Assembly (NCBI GenBank): GCA_913046335.1
Contig: CAJWSU010000005.1
Coordinates: 1-64,000, forward strand
Direction: 5' to 3'
Source: TMED109 sp002684605
GTDB lineage: Bacteria > Pseudomonadota > Alphaproteobacteria > TMED109
DNA length: 64,000 bases
Within the stretch, counting starts at the first letter, position 1. Each line of letters opens with the position of its first letter. Below the pieces are notes generated by a model, which was not told the DNA's origin, made no database searches, and was given only the letters and a program-made list of their open reading frames with translations. Below, one piece after another: positions 1 through 7,848 of this stretch. Position numbers and translations under genes: made by a program.

Positions 1-159
1 TACAACATATTCAGCTCCTCTATAAAGCTCTGTATGACCCTTTTGTCTGCCAAAACCTTTAGCTTCAGTTACTGTAATACCATGTACACCCGCTTCTTGA
101 AGTGCATCTTTCACTTCATCAAGTTTAAATGGTTTTATAATTGCTTCAATTTTTTTCAT
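1..159 (-). CDS. glnB: Nitrogen regulatory protein P-II (partial, N-terminal 53 residues)
   Basis: This is the 5' end of a PII signalling protein gene; the rest lies beyond the window's left edge. The 53 visible residues start MKKIEAIIKPFKLDEV and run through GFGRQKGHTELYRGAEY, the strongly conserved PII N-terminus and start of the T-loop. Tyr51 in RGAEY is the residue uridylylated by GlnD in enteric and alphaproteobacterial PII proteins. PII senses 2-oxoglutarate, ATP/ADP and glutamine status and controls glutamine synthetase, NtrB or AmtB. An AGGAG ribosome binding site sits just before the ATG. GlnB cannot be separated from GlnK on this fragment; a downstream glnA or amtB outside the window would decide. 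Confidence 0.93.
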   Translation of the reverse strand, partial: MKKIEAIIKPFKLDEVKDALQEAGVHGITVTEAKGFGRQKGHTELYRGAEYVV

Positions 160-205
160 TTCTAACTCCTTAAAAAGTTTACATAACAATATTAATAACT
201 TTAAC

Positions 206-223
206 TAGCATGTTTTATGCCAA
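206..223 (-). promoter_or_regulatory. Candidate sigma-54 (-24/-12) promoter of the PII gene
   Basis: Read on the minus strand, TTGGCATAAAACATGC has the invariant GG and GC doublets at the sigma-54 spacing: 12 bases from the second G to the final C. It also has the TGGCA core of the -24 box. It would start transcription about 35-40 bases upstream of the PII ATG. Many proteobacterial glnB, glnA and glnK genes use NtrC and sigma-54, which fits the target. I did not see a clear NtrC enhancer pair nearby. The call rests on consensus match and position only. Confidence 0.45.
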
Positions 224-369
224 CTATTAATATAGTAGAAAATCTATAAAAACTATTTATTGAATAACATAAAAATATAAATATGTCGCAAAAATAATCA
301 TTAGATGATTAAATTTTATACAAATATAAGAAATTTGAGTATTTACGTAAATAATTTATCATATTCTAT

Positions 370-398
370 TTGTTTATTTTATTTATATTTAGTATTAG
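370..398 (+). promoter_or_regulatory. Candidate sigma-70 promoter of tRNA-His
   Basis: TTGTTT (370-375) and TATTAG (393-398) are separated by 17 bases and would start transcription a few bases before the tRNA at 415. The match is modest in a very AT-rich background. Confidence 0.3.
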
Positions 399-414
399 AT
401 AGATATTAATTTAT

Positions 415-492
415 GGCGGATGTAGCTCAGTTGGTTAGAGCACTGCTTTGTGGTAGCGGGGGTCGCGAGTTCAAATCTCGTCATTCGCCCCA
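415..492 (+). tRNA. tRNA-His (GTG)
   Basis: A complete cloverleaf is visible. The acceptor stem GCGGATG pairs with CATTCGC (one G-U). The anticodon stem CTGCT/AGCGG encloses the loop TTGTGGT, with anticodon GTG at 450-452. The T-arm contains TTCAAAT, and CCA is encoded. The extra G at 415 (position -1) faces C73, the identity element of tRNA-His, and here it is encoded in the DNA. The 3' 22 bases overlap the end of the antisense thioesterase gene. Confidence 0.96.
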
Positions 493-899
493 TAGATTTT
501 ATTTAATTTCAATTTTATGTCTTCAGATATTTTATATGCTTTAGATTCTTTTATATCAGCATAGGCTAAGATACTTTTAGCTGAAGCTCTGCATTTATTT
601 TCTACAAATAAAGCCTGATCGAAGGTTATAGATTTATTTCCAATATCACTGATGGATGTTCCAATTTTAATTTTACTAGGATAAAATATTTGGCTTATAT
701 AATTAATATTAAAATTTACTATTACAAAACTATATTTTTCTGATTCTAAATTTCGTATTATATTAACTCTAGCACTCTCAAAGTATCTTGAAATAGATAC
801 ATTATTAACATGGTTATAGCCATCAGTATCACCCCACCTAACCCTTTCATCAAATATATCTTTGTAAGAAACTAATTTTTTAAGAGTATTATTTTTCAT
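471..899 (-). CDS. Acyl-CoA thioesterase, hotdog fold (4HBT/YbgC-like)
   Basis: A 142-residue single hotdog-domain protein. The N-terminal motif WGDTDGYNHVNN (residues 22-33) matches the DxxGHVNN-type active-site region of the 4HBT thioesterase family, with Asp26 as the likely catalytic acid. It probably hydrolyses an acyl-CoA; the substrate is unknown. Its ATG overlaps the end of the upstream MFS gene by 11 bases, so the two are likely co-transcribed and translationally coupled. The stop codon (TGA, 471-473) lies inside the T-loop of the oppositely oriented tRNA-His, so the last seven codons are antisense to the tRNA 3' end. The family is clear; the specific function is not. Confidence 0.85.
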   Translation of the reverse strand: MKNNTLKKLVSYKDIFDERVRWGDTDGYNHVNNVSISRYFESARVNIIRNLESEKYSFVIVNFNINYISQIFYPSKIKIGTSISDIGNKSITFDQALFVENKCRASAKSILAYADIKESKAYKISEDIKLKLNKIYGANDEI

Positions 900-2397
900 A
901 AATTTCCTTTGGTTTTGATTTGAATAATAGAAAAAATGGAAAAAATATCAATGGTAAAAATGTTAATATAAACATTATATTTATAAATGATATAAGGTGC
1001 GATTCTTGAGAAATAAGGTTAATAAAAAAATTTGTATTATTCATATTCAGTGGATATATATTATAGTTATTAAATAAGCCTTCATTCTGATTATAATTAT
1101 CTGTAACTCTATAACTTAATTCAGAAATATTAGTTTTGTAGAACCTATCCATTAAAATTACAATTATAGCAATTGCTACAGCAGACCCAAGGTTTCTTAT
1201 AAATTGAAATAAGCTTGCTCCGTGATCTCTAAACTTTGAAGGAAGAGATACATATGTCGCTGTAGCTAGCGCGGGGTAAAAAAGACCTATTCCCAAACCT
1301 CTGATTATACCATTTATCATCATCATATTCATGGTTACGTCTGAATTCCATAAGGTCATATAAAACTGACCTATCATATAAGTTAACAAACCAACAATCA
1401 TAAGGGATTTATAATAGCCATAAGATAAAAGCCTTGAGGCTAATAATGTTCCTGACATCCCTCCTATCCCACTAGTAGTTAAAATTATGCCTATTTTATC
1501 AATGGGGTAACCACCTATAGAAGATAGAAAATCAGGCATTAAAATAAAGGGAGGAACGAGAAGCAATCCAAATAAAAATACAAAAATTAATCCTCCAATA
1601 TAGTTTTTATCAAAGAATAGTTCTTTTGGGTATAACGTTTTACTTTTTGTAAAATACATTAAAATATATACAAATAGAAACATTATTGCTGATATTGTTA
1701 AGTTAAATATTAAATCAGAAGAAAACCAATCTAATATTTGTCCTCTATCAAGTACTAACTGCATACTAGACGCTCCTAATGCTAAAAAAATAAAGCTTAG
1801 AAAAGCAAATTTAATTTTTTTATTTATTATATTTTTTTCTAAGCATACATAAGAGCCTATAAAAGCTATAATTCCAATAGGAACATTTATTAGAAAAACC
1901 CATCTCCAACTATAATGCTCTGTAAAATATCCTCCTAAAAGAGGACCAATTAGTGGTCCTATTAATAAACCCAAAGTCCAAAAAGATAGGGCTTTACCTC
2001 TTTCTTTCTCTGGAAAAGCATTTACAATTATGGATTGACTTAAAGCTACCAAAGGAGCACTAAAAACACCTTGTAGAGCTCTAAATATAAGTATTTGATC
2101 TAAATTTTGAGAAAAACCAGATAATGCTGAAAACATTGAAAAGCCTGCTATACCTATTAAATAAATATTTTTCCTGCCAAATTTTTCTGATAAAAACCCT
2201 AGAAGAGGTATGCAGATTGCAGTAGAAATAGAATATACAGTTATAATCCAGGCAATTTCTATTTTACTGGCAGAAAAATATCCAAGCATTTTTGGTAATG
2301 CTACAGATATACATGCTAGGTCTACAGTAACTAATGCAGTGGCTATACATGCAAAGAATAAAATATAGTTCTTATTTCCTTTAAGGTTATAAAACAT
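889..2397 (-). CDS. MFS transporter, DHA2 family (EmrB/QacA type, 14 TM)
   Basis: This 502-residue integral membrane protein has the length and about 14 hydrophobic segments typical of DHA2 exporters. MFS motif A is seen as GFLSEKFGRKN (residues 67-77), the early motif VDLACISVALP near residue 25, and the antiporter motif C as LGLLIGPLIGPLLGG (142-156). DHA2 proteins are proton-driven exporters of drugs, fatty acids or other amphipaths. No EmrA/HlyD adaptor is adjacent. It sits upstream of, and overlaps, the thioesterase gene, which suggests export of an acid released from a CoA thioester, although this is inference. The substrate is unknown. Confidence 0.9.
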   Translation of the reverse strand: MFYNLKGNKNYILFFACIATALVTVDLACISVALPKMLGYFSASKIEIAWIITVYSISTAICIPLLGFLSEKFGRKNIYLIGIAGFSMFSALSGFSQNLDQILIFRALQGVFSAPLVALSQSIIVNAFPEKERGKALSFWTLGLLIGPLIGPLLGGYFTEHYSWRWVFLINVPIGIIAFIGSYVCLEKNIINKKIKFAFLSFIFLALGASSMQLVLDRGQILDWFSSDLIFNLTISAIMFLFVYILMYFTKSKTLYPKELFFDKNYIGGLIFVFLFGLLLVPPFILMPDFLSSIGGYPIDKIGIILTTSGIGGMSGTLLASRLLSYGYYKSLMIVGLLTYMIGQFYMTLWNSDVTMNMMMINGIIRGLGIGLFYPALATATYVSLPSKFRDHGASLFQFIRNLGSAVAIAIIVILMDRFYKTNISELSYRVTDNYNQNEGLFNNYNIYPLNMNNTNFFINLISQESHLISFINIMFILTFLPLIFFPFFLLFKSKPKEIYEK

Positions 2398-2528
2398 TTA
2401 ATTAATATTACCTACCTTGTAATCTAATAGATCTATATAATAGTAAGTACTTTATAAAGCTTTGTTTATTTTTTTTATAGTGATTTTATTAAATAACAGC
2501 TATGTCATATTTAATGGAGAACCATATT

Positions 2529-3275
2529 ATGTATTTATTTAGAATATTTATCACAAGTGTTTTATACCCTCTTATTTTGTTTTTGCTCTTAATTAAAGTT
2601 GTTTTTTCAAATGATAATATAATGAAAGAAGCAAATACTTTATTTGATCAAGGTAAATATATTGAGTCTGTTGATGTTGCCTCACAAAATTCTTCAATCG
2701 AATCATACATATTCCGCGCAAAGACTTTATCTATATATGGACATTTTTTATTAAATGGAGAAGAGGCAATTACTGTTTTTAAAGAGGCTAAAGGGTATGC
2801 CGAAAATGCCTTAGAAATAGATATAAATAATGATGAAGCTCATGTTGAAGCTGCCCATGCAATGGGAAGGCATAGTCAGTTAATAGGAGTACTGAGTGCT
2901 TTAAAACAAGGCTATGCTGAAAAAATAGAATTTCATTTAGATGAAGCAATTAAACAAAACCCTAAAAATATATCAGCTCAAATTGCAAAAGGTACGTGGA
3001 ATGCTGAAATAGTTAATAAAGTAGGTTTTATGGCAAATTTTTTATATGGCGCTAAGCCCGAGTTTGCACGAGAGCATTACAAAAAGGCTTTAAATTTAGA
3101 TAGTAAAAATATTGGAATTATTTATGAGGTCGCAAATGGTTTAGTTTTGCTAGATGAAATAGAAGATATAGCTTATGCTAAAAATCTTTTACTAAAAGCT
3201 TTAGATATTATTCCTGTAAATCATTTAGATAAAATGTATTTAAATAAAGTACAATTATTATTAGAAGATTTATAA
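2529..3275 (+). CDS. Exported TPR-type protein
   Basis: An envelope protein of about 248 residues with a hydrophobic N-terminal signal (MYLFRIF...LLLIKVVFS) followed by helical TPR-like repeats. One repeat lies near NDEAHVEAAHAMG and another at FAREHYKKALNLDSKNIGIIYEVANGL. Proteins of this type act as periplasmic or membrane-anchored scaffolds. An in-frame ATG exists at 2502, but GGAG at 2515-2518 lies ten bases before the ATG at 2529 and the signal peptide begins there, so I chose 2529. It is preceded by a divergent gap with the MFS operon. The function is unknown. Confidence 0.75.
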   Translation: MYLFRIFITSVLYPLILFLLLIKVVFSNDNIMKEANTLFDQGKYIESVDVASQNSSIESYIFRAKTLSIYGHFLLNGEEAITVFKEAKGYAENALEIDINNDEAHVEAAHAMGRHSQLIGVLSALKQGYAEKIEFHLDEAIKQNPKNISAQIAKGTWNAEIVNKVGFMANFLYGAKPEFAREHYKKALNLDSKNIGIIYEVANGLVLLDEIEDIAYAKNLLLKALDIIPVNHLDKMYLNKVQLLLEDL

Positions 3276-3279
3276 TAGT

Positions 3280-4407
3280 TTATAAATAACCTCTAGCATC
3301 TATTTTCCATATCTCTTCTACTTTATTATTTTTTATAACTTTACAGTTGTTATATAAGTTAACTGTAGGATCACAATGTGCAGGTTGGATAAAAACAGTT
3401 TCTCCTAATACAGGTATTATTTTACAATTATTAGGTAAAGTTATTTTTCCATGCTCATCTCCCATAAAATTATATTTAGAACCTATTCGAAATTTTCCTG
3501 ATGGAACTGGAAGTAGATGTGAATCTGTAGATAAGGCTTTTAAACCTGCGTCTACGATGAAACTTTTTTTATTTATAATACTAATAATAGATGTAGCTAT
3601 AAATAAACTTGGCTTATATGGATTAAATTTTGATTCATAAATAGATACTTTATCATATTCAGCATCACTATATATGTAACTTCCAGGCTGTAGTTCAGTA
3701 TAAAGTTTACTTTTAGCATCTATTTCGTGTGAACCTGTGCCTCCACCAGAAATAATTTTTGGAGATAAGTTTGTTTTATTTAAACTATTAATAATTTTAT
3801 TTAAATAATCATGCCTAAAAGTTGTTTCAATTTTTCTTTTTTGATAATTATTAATATGTTGTATATCACCTGCATAGGCTGTTATTCCCATATAATTAAG
3901 ATTATTATTTTTATTAATTTGGTTTGCAATATTTATTATTTCTTTAATATTTCCTACACCTGTTCTTGAAATTTTATTACTTCCTATTTTCATAATATCG
4001 CAGTCTATTAATAGATTAATATTATTTTTTAAATTTTTAGAAATACTTTCAAGGTATTTAATTGAAATTATATTATCAATAATCATCATAAAGCTTTTAG
4101 ATGATTCAATAATATGTTTTAGGCGCTCTTTATCATGTTTATTTGTTATAGGAGTAGTTAAAAGAACACCTTTAATTTTATTTTTTACCATTACTTCTGC
4201 TTCATAGAGTGTTGCAACACATATTCCTATTGCACCATTCTCCAATTGTAGTTTTGCTATGCTAGACATCTTGTGAGATTTAGCATGAGGTCTGATATTA
4301 ATACCATTTTTAGATGCAAATTTTGACATTGTTTGGATGTTTTTTATAAGACATTTCCTATCAACAATAAGAGAAGGGGTATGTATTTTAATATTTTTAT
4401 TAATCAT
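3280..4407 (-). CDS. D-threonine aldolase / D-serine dehydratase family PLP enzyme
   Basis: A 375-residue fold-type III PLP enzyme related to alanine racemase. RPHAKSHK (residues 39-46) holds the predicted PLP lysine (Lys43). PAHCDPTVN near residue 342 gives the metal-ligand pattern His-X-Asp (His344, Asp346). In this family His-X-Asp is typical of D-threonine aldolases and His-X-Cys of D-serine dehydratases, so an aldolase splitting beta-hydroxy-D-amino acids is favoured. The gene is convergent with the TPR protein, four bases apart. It is divergent from the TRAP binding protein at 4523, so substrate uptake and use may be linked. The exact substrate is not established. Confidence 0.82.
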   Translation of the reverse strand: MINKNIKIHTPSLIVDRKCLIKNIQTMSKFASKNGINIRPHAKSHKMSSIAKLQLENGAIGICVATLYEAEVMVKNKIKGVLLTTPITNKHDKERLKHIIESSKSFMMIIDNIISIKYLESISKNLKNNINLLIDCDIMKIGSNKISRTGVGNIKEIINIANQINKNNNLNYMGITAYAGDIQHINNYQKRKIETTFRHDYLNKIINSLNKTNLSPKIISGGGTGSHEIDAKSKLYTELQPGSYIYSDAEYDKVSIYESKFNPYKPSLFIATSIISIINKKSFIVDAGLKALSTDSHLLPVPSGKFRIGSKYNFMGDEHGKITLPNNCKIIPVLGETVFIQPAHCDPTVNLYNNCKVIKNNKVEEIWKIDARGYL

Positions 4408-4522
4408 GTTTTTCCAATGTTTCTATGGGATTAAAATTAAAAATATTAATATAACAAAATTTAAAAGTATTTGATAATTTTTTATAAATAAGTTTAGAGT
4501 ATAAGAAGCTTGGAGACCGTAT

Positions 4523-5593
4523 ATGAAATTAATTAAATTATTGGTAATGTTATCTATTAGTCTTTTATTACTTTCTTGTAATAAAGCTGATGATAAAAAT
4601 TCAAAAAATATTAATAAAGAATCTAAAAATATAAGTATAAAAATGGCAGCAGCTTTTCCATCCAGCCTTATTATTTTAGGAGAAACTGGTATTAAGCTAA
4701 CAAAAAAAATTAATGATATTTCAGGAGGTGCAATTAATATTAAATATTTTGAACCAGGAGCCTTAGTTCCTGCTATGGAAATTTTTGATGCCGTATCTAG
4801 CGGAAGTGTAGATGCAGGTTGGGCTTCACCTGCTTTTTGGGCTGGAAAAGTTCCAGCTTTACAATTTTTTACAACTTATCCTTTTGGTCCAAATCCAAGT
4901 GAATATATAGCATGGCTAAGATATGGAGGCGGTAATTTAATCTTTCAAGAAATATACCATGAGTATAATATCCATTCAATCCACTGTATGGCAATCTCTC
5001 CCGAGGGATCTGGCTGGTTTAGAGAAGAAATTAAAAGTGTGGCAGATTTAAAAGGATTAAGGATGAGATTTTTGGGACTTGGAGCTAAAGTGATGGAAAA
5101 ATTAGGAGTTTCAACTCAACTACTTGCTGGGGGTGACATATATCCTGCACTAGAATTAGGTACTATAGATGCTACTGAATATGGAATGCCAGCTATGGAT
5201 TTAGAATTAGGCTTTCATGAAATAGCAAATAACTATTATTTTCCTGGGTGGCATCAACCTGCAAGTTTAGGAGACCTTATGATAAATTTAGATTTATGGA
5301 ATTCATTATCTTTATCACAAAAAACTCAAATAGAAGTTACTTGCGGAGAAATGTTTCTTGATAGTTTAGCAAAAAGTGAGGCAGTCCAGGTTGAAGCTAT
5401 TAATAAACTTAAGGAATTAGGAGTTAAAATTCATCAATGGTCTCCAGAAATGATGAGCTTATTTAAAAAAAATTGGCTTATAGTAGTTGAAGAGGAAGCT
5501 TCAAAAAACTCAGAATTTAAGAGAGTATGGTCTTCACTTAAAACTTTTAGAGAAAATTATTCAATTTGGCATGACCTAGGATATGTAAATTGA
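4523..5593 (+). CDS. TRAP transporter solute-binding lipoprotein, DctP/TakP type (copy 1)
   Basis: A 356-residue DctP-family periplasmic binding protein. The N-terminus has a lipoprotein signal ending LLLLSC, which predicts lipid anchoring at Cys19. The core carries family signatures: GGDIYPALELGTIDATEYG, the dicarboxylate or 2-oxo-acid binding helix region as in TakP, and SPEGSGWFR. Such proteins deliver organic acids to a DctQM permease. No DctQ or DctM gene is in the window, so this is an orphan binding protein here. It is closely related to the protein at 6128-7201 and faces it across a thioesterase gene. The SD-like GGAGA precedes the ATG. Confidence 0.9.
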   Translation: MKLIKLLVMLSISLLLLSCNKADDKNSKNINKESKNISIKMAAAFPSSLIILGETGIKLTKKINDISGGAINIKYFEPGALVPAMEIFDAVSSGSVDAGWASPAFWAGKVPALQFFTTYPFGPNPSEYIAWLRYGGGNLIFQEIYHEYNIHSIHCMAISPEGSGWFREEIKSVADLKGLRMRFLGLGAKVMEKLGVSTQLLAGGDIYPALELGTIDATEYGMPAMDLELGFHEIANNYYFPGWHQPASLGDLMINLDLWNSLSLSQKTQIEVTCGEMFLDSLAKSEAVQVEAINKLKELGVKIHQWSPEMMSLFKKNWLIVVEEEASKNSEFKRVWSSLKTFRENYSIWHDLGYVN

Positions 5594-5596
5594 TAT

Positions 5597-6037
5597 TTAA
5601 TTCTTATAAAAATTTGGTTTTAACATAGCTGTACAAGTTCCAGTGGCTATTAATTTTCCATCTGCATTTTCTAATTTTCCTTCTATAAATGCTATTGATT
5701 TAGTATTCTTTATTACTGTTGCTGTGGAAATATTATTTCCTACAGTTGCGGAACTTAAAAAACTAACTTTAATTTCTAATGTTAAAACTAATACATCTGA
5801 TCCACATTTTGCCATACAGGCAAGGGCCATTATGGCATCTATCCAGCCAGTAATGAATCCTCCTTGGACAATTCCACCAGAATGACACATATTTTGAGTT
5901 GCGTTATACCTTGCTGATGCAATACCTTTTTCTGTATTGATATATAAGACTTTATCTATCCCAAGCGTTGATTGAGGGTATCCTAAAAAAATTTTTCTTA
6001 ATTTTTTAATTGTATCTATATTGCCTAAATCCTTCAT
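5597..6037 (-). CDS. PaaI-family acyl-CoA thioesterase
   Basis: A 146-residue hotdog-fold thioesterase. The signature NMCHSGGIVQGGFITGWIDAIMALA (residues 49-73, quoted in two overlapping halves: NMCHSGGIVQGG and GFITGWIDAIMALA) matches the PaaI/4HBT class, in which the HGG loop and the helix Asp (Asp67) form the active site. These enzymes release CoA from aryl- or acyl-CoA intermediates. The gene ends three bases after the stop of the first TRAP protein and lies about 90 bases downstream of the second one's stop, with convergent transcription on its left. The substrate is unknown. Confidence 0.85.
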   Translation of the reverse strand: MKDLGNIDTIKKLRKIFLGYPQSTLGIDKVLYINTEKGIASARYNATQNMCHSGGIVQGGFITGWIDAIMALACMAKCGSDVLVLTLEIKVSFLSSATVGNNISTATVIKNTKSIAFIEGKLENADGKLIATGTCTAMLKPNFYKN

Positions 6038-6127
6038 AGGAATCTTTCTTTGAATATTTTAATATATTTAACTTAAAGAAATTATAATGCCATATTAAAT
6101 AAGAAATATGGCATTACAAATTTTTGA

Positions 6128-7201
6128 TTAATCTACAAACCCTAGATTTTTCCAGGTTTTATAGCTTTTTCTGAACTCGCTTAAAGAATCCCAAACTCTT
6201 GCAAAGTCTTCATTTTTTGCAGCTTCTTCTTCAACAACTTCATACCAAGCATTTTCAAATGTCTTTAATATTTCATCTGGCCATCTATGAAGGTTTACGC
6301 CTTTAGATTTTAACTCCTCTAGAGCTTTAGGTTGTCTGGACTCTGCCATAGTTAAAAGTTTTACAACGCTTTCTGTACATGTAGTTTCAATTTGAGCTTT
6401 TTGACTATCAGATAATGCATTCCATTTATCTAGATTTATAAGTAATTCTAGAGCAGATGCTGGCTGATGCCAACCTGGAAAATAATAGTGCTTAGCCACT
6501 TGGTAAAAACCTAATTCTAAATCTATAGAAGGCATAGCAAATTCTGTAGCATCTATAGTTCCAAGTTCTAATGCAGGATAAATATCACCTCCAGCTAATA
6601 ATTGTGTAGAAACACCAATTTTATCTAAAACTTTTGCCCCTAAACCAAAAAAGCGCATTTTAAGGCCTTTCAAATCATCAACACTAGTAATTTCATTTCT
6701 AAACCATCCAGATGCCTCTGGAGAAATTATTCCACATTGTACAGGTCTCAAATTATGTTCTGAATATATTTCTTCCCATAATTCTTTTCCTCCACCTTCA
6801 TGATACCATGCAAGAAATTCACTTGCATTAGGACCAAAAGGTATAGCTGTAAAAAATTGTACTGCAGGAATTTTTCCTGCCCAATAACCAGCTGTAGACC
6901 AACCTGCATCAACTGCACCAGAAGATACGGCATCAAATATTTCTAATGGAGGTACTAAAGCACCTGGTTCAAAAAATTTAATTTTTATATTTCCATTAGA
7001 GATTAGATCAACTCTTTGCGTAAAATTTATAGCTCCTTCGCCAAGTATAGACAAATTTCCTGGAAAGGTACTTGCCATTTTCCATTTTATCACTTTATTA
7101 GTTTTTGCTCCTTCTTCATCATTTTGCGATGAGTTATCACAAGAGCAAAGAAAAATAGTGCTAATTAATAATGTTAAAATAGTTATTAAATTTTTTTTCA
7201 T
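6128..7201 (-). CDS. TRAP transporter solute-binding lipoprotein, DctP/TakP type (copy 2)
   Basis: A 357-residue paralogue of the protein at 4523-5593. The two share long identical blocks such as EIFDAVSSG, STQLLAGGDIYPALELGTID and YYFPGWHQPAS. The N-terminal signal ends FLCSC, a lipobox that predicts a lipoprotein. The ligand is expected to be an organic acid of the 2-oxo-acid or mannitol/chloroaromatic class, but this is not resolved. Together with copy 1 it makes an inverted pair around a PaaI thioesterase, with no permease genes nearby. It has a good GGGG-type SD just before the ATG. Confidence 0.9.
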   Translation of the reverse strand: MKKNLITILTLLISTIFLCSCDNSSQNDEEGAKTNKVIKWKMASTFPGNLSILGEGAINFTQRVDLISNGNIKIKFFEPGALVPPLEIFDAVSSGAVDAGWSTAGYWAGKIPAVQFFTAIPFGPNASEFLAWYHEGGGKELWEEIYSEHNLRPVQCGIISPEASGWFRNEITSVDDLKGLKMRFFGLGAKVLDKIGVSTQLLAGGDIYPALELGTIDATEFAMPSIDLELGFYQVAKHYYFPGWHQPASALELLINLDKWNALSDSQKAQIETTCTESVVKLLTMAESRQPKALEELKSKGVNLHRWPDEILKTFENAWYEVVEEEAAKNEDFARVWDSLSEFRKSYKTWKNLGFVD

Positions 7202-7374
7202 TTAATCCCCCCTCATTTAAATTTATTTAAAATTAATAGACTTAATTGTTAATTCTTAATTCATTTAAAGCAACATATTTTTTTATAATAGAAGTTTTTC
7301 TAGCTATAAAAAAAAAATAATATTATTTCTAACAATTAAAGCATATCTTAATAAAAACTTTTAAGGATAGAATT

Positions 7375-7836
7375 ATGTCAGATTTTTATACAGTAAAAGA
7401 CCAAACATTAAGAAATATTAATGCCAAGCAATATGTATCAGGACAAATTACTATAGATATGATGGAAGATATTAGTAATTTAGGAATTACTTTAATTATA
7501 AATAATAGGCCTGATTATGAAGAAGAAGGTCAAGAAAGCTCAAAAGATCTCATGAAAAAAGCAGAATCTTTAGGAATAAAATTTATAAACATTCCTTTTG
7601 CTGCAAATACTTTAGATAAAGAAAAAATTATTAATTTTAGTAATTTAATAAAAAATAATGAGCAAAAAGCACTCTATTTTTGTAGATCTGGTGCAAGATC
7701 ATCGACTATTTGGGGAATTGCATCTGTTTTATATTTAGATAAAGATATAAATGAAGTAATGAATAAAATTAATAATATAGGTTATGATTCTAGTGTTTTA
7801 CCAAATATGGTGGAACATTTTAAAACATTAGAATAG
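7375..7836 (+). CDS. TIGR01244/DUF442 phosphatase-rhodanese-like protein
   Basis: A 153-residue single-domain protein of the DUF442 (beta-lactamase-hydrolase-like, BLH) family. The active-site loop CRSGARS (Cys103 to Arg108) has the C-X4-R spacing of rhodaneses rather than the C-X5-R of tyrosine phosphatases. A persulfide-handling role is therefore plausible; in some bacteria this domain is fused to persulfide dioxygenase-like domains. Here it stands alone. The downstream glycosyltransferase begins 12 bases later and may share a transcript. SD AAGGAT precedes the ATG. Family call firm, chemistry uncertain. Confidence 0.82.
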   Translation: MSDFYTVKDQTLRNINAKQYVSGQITIDMMEDISNLGITLIINNRPDYEEEGQESSKDLMKKAESLGIKFINIPFAANTLDKEKIINFSNLIKNNEQKALYFCRSGARSSTIWGIASVLYLDKDINEVMNKINNIGYDSSVLPNMVEHFKTLE

Positions 7837-7848
7837 GGTTGTTTTAAT

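Noticed and set aside
3347..3640. Open frame antisense to the D-threonine-aldolase-like gene
   Set aside because: Lies wholly within a well-supported gene in the opposite orientation and has no supporting features.
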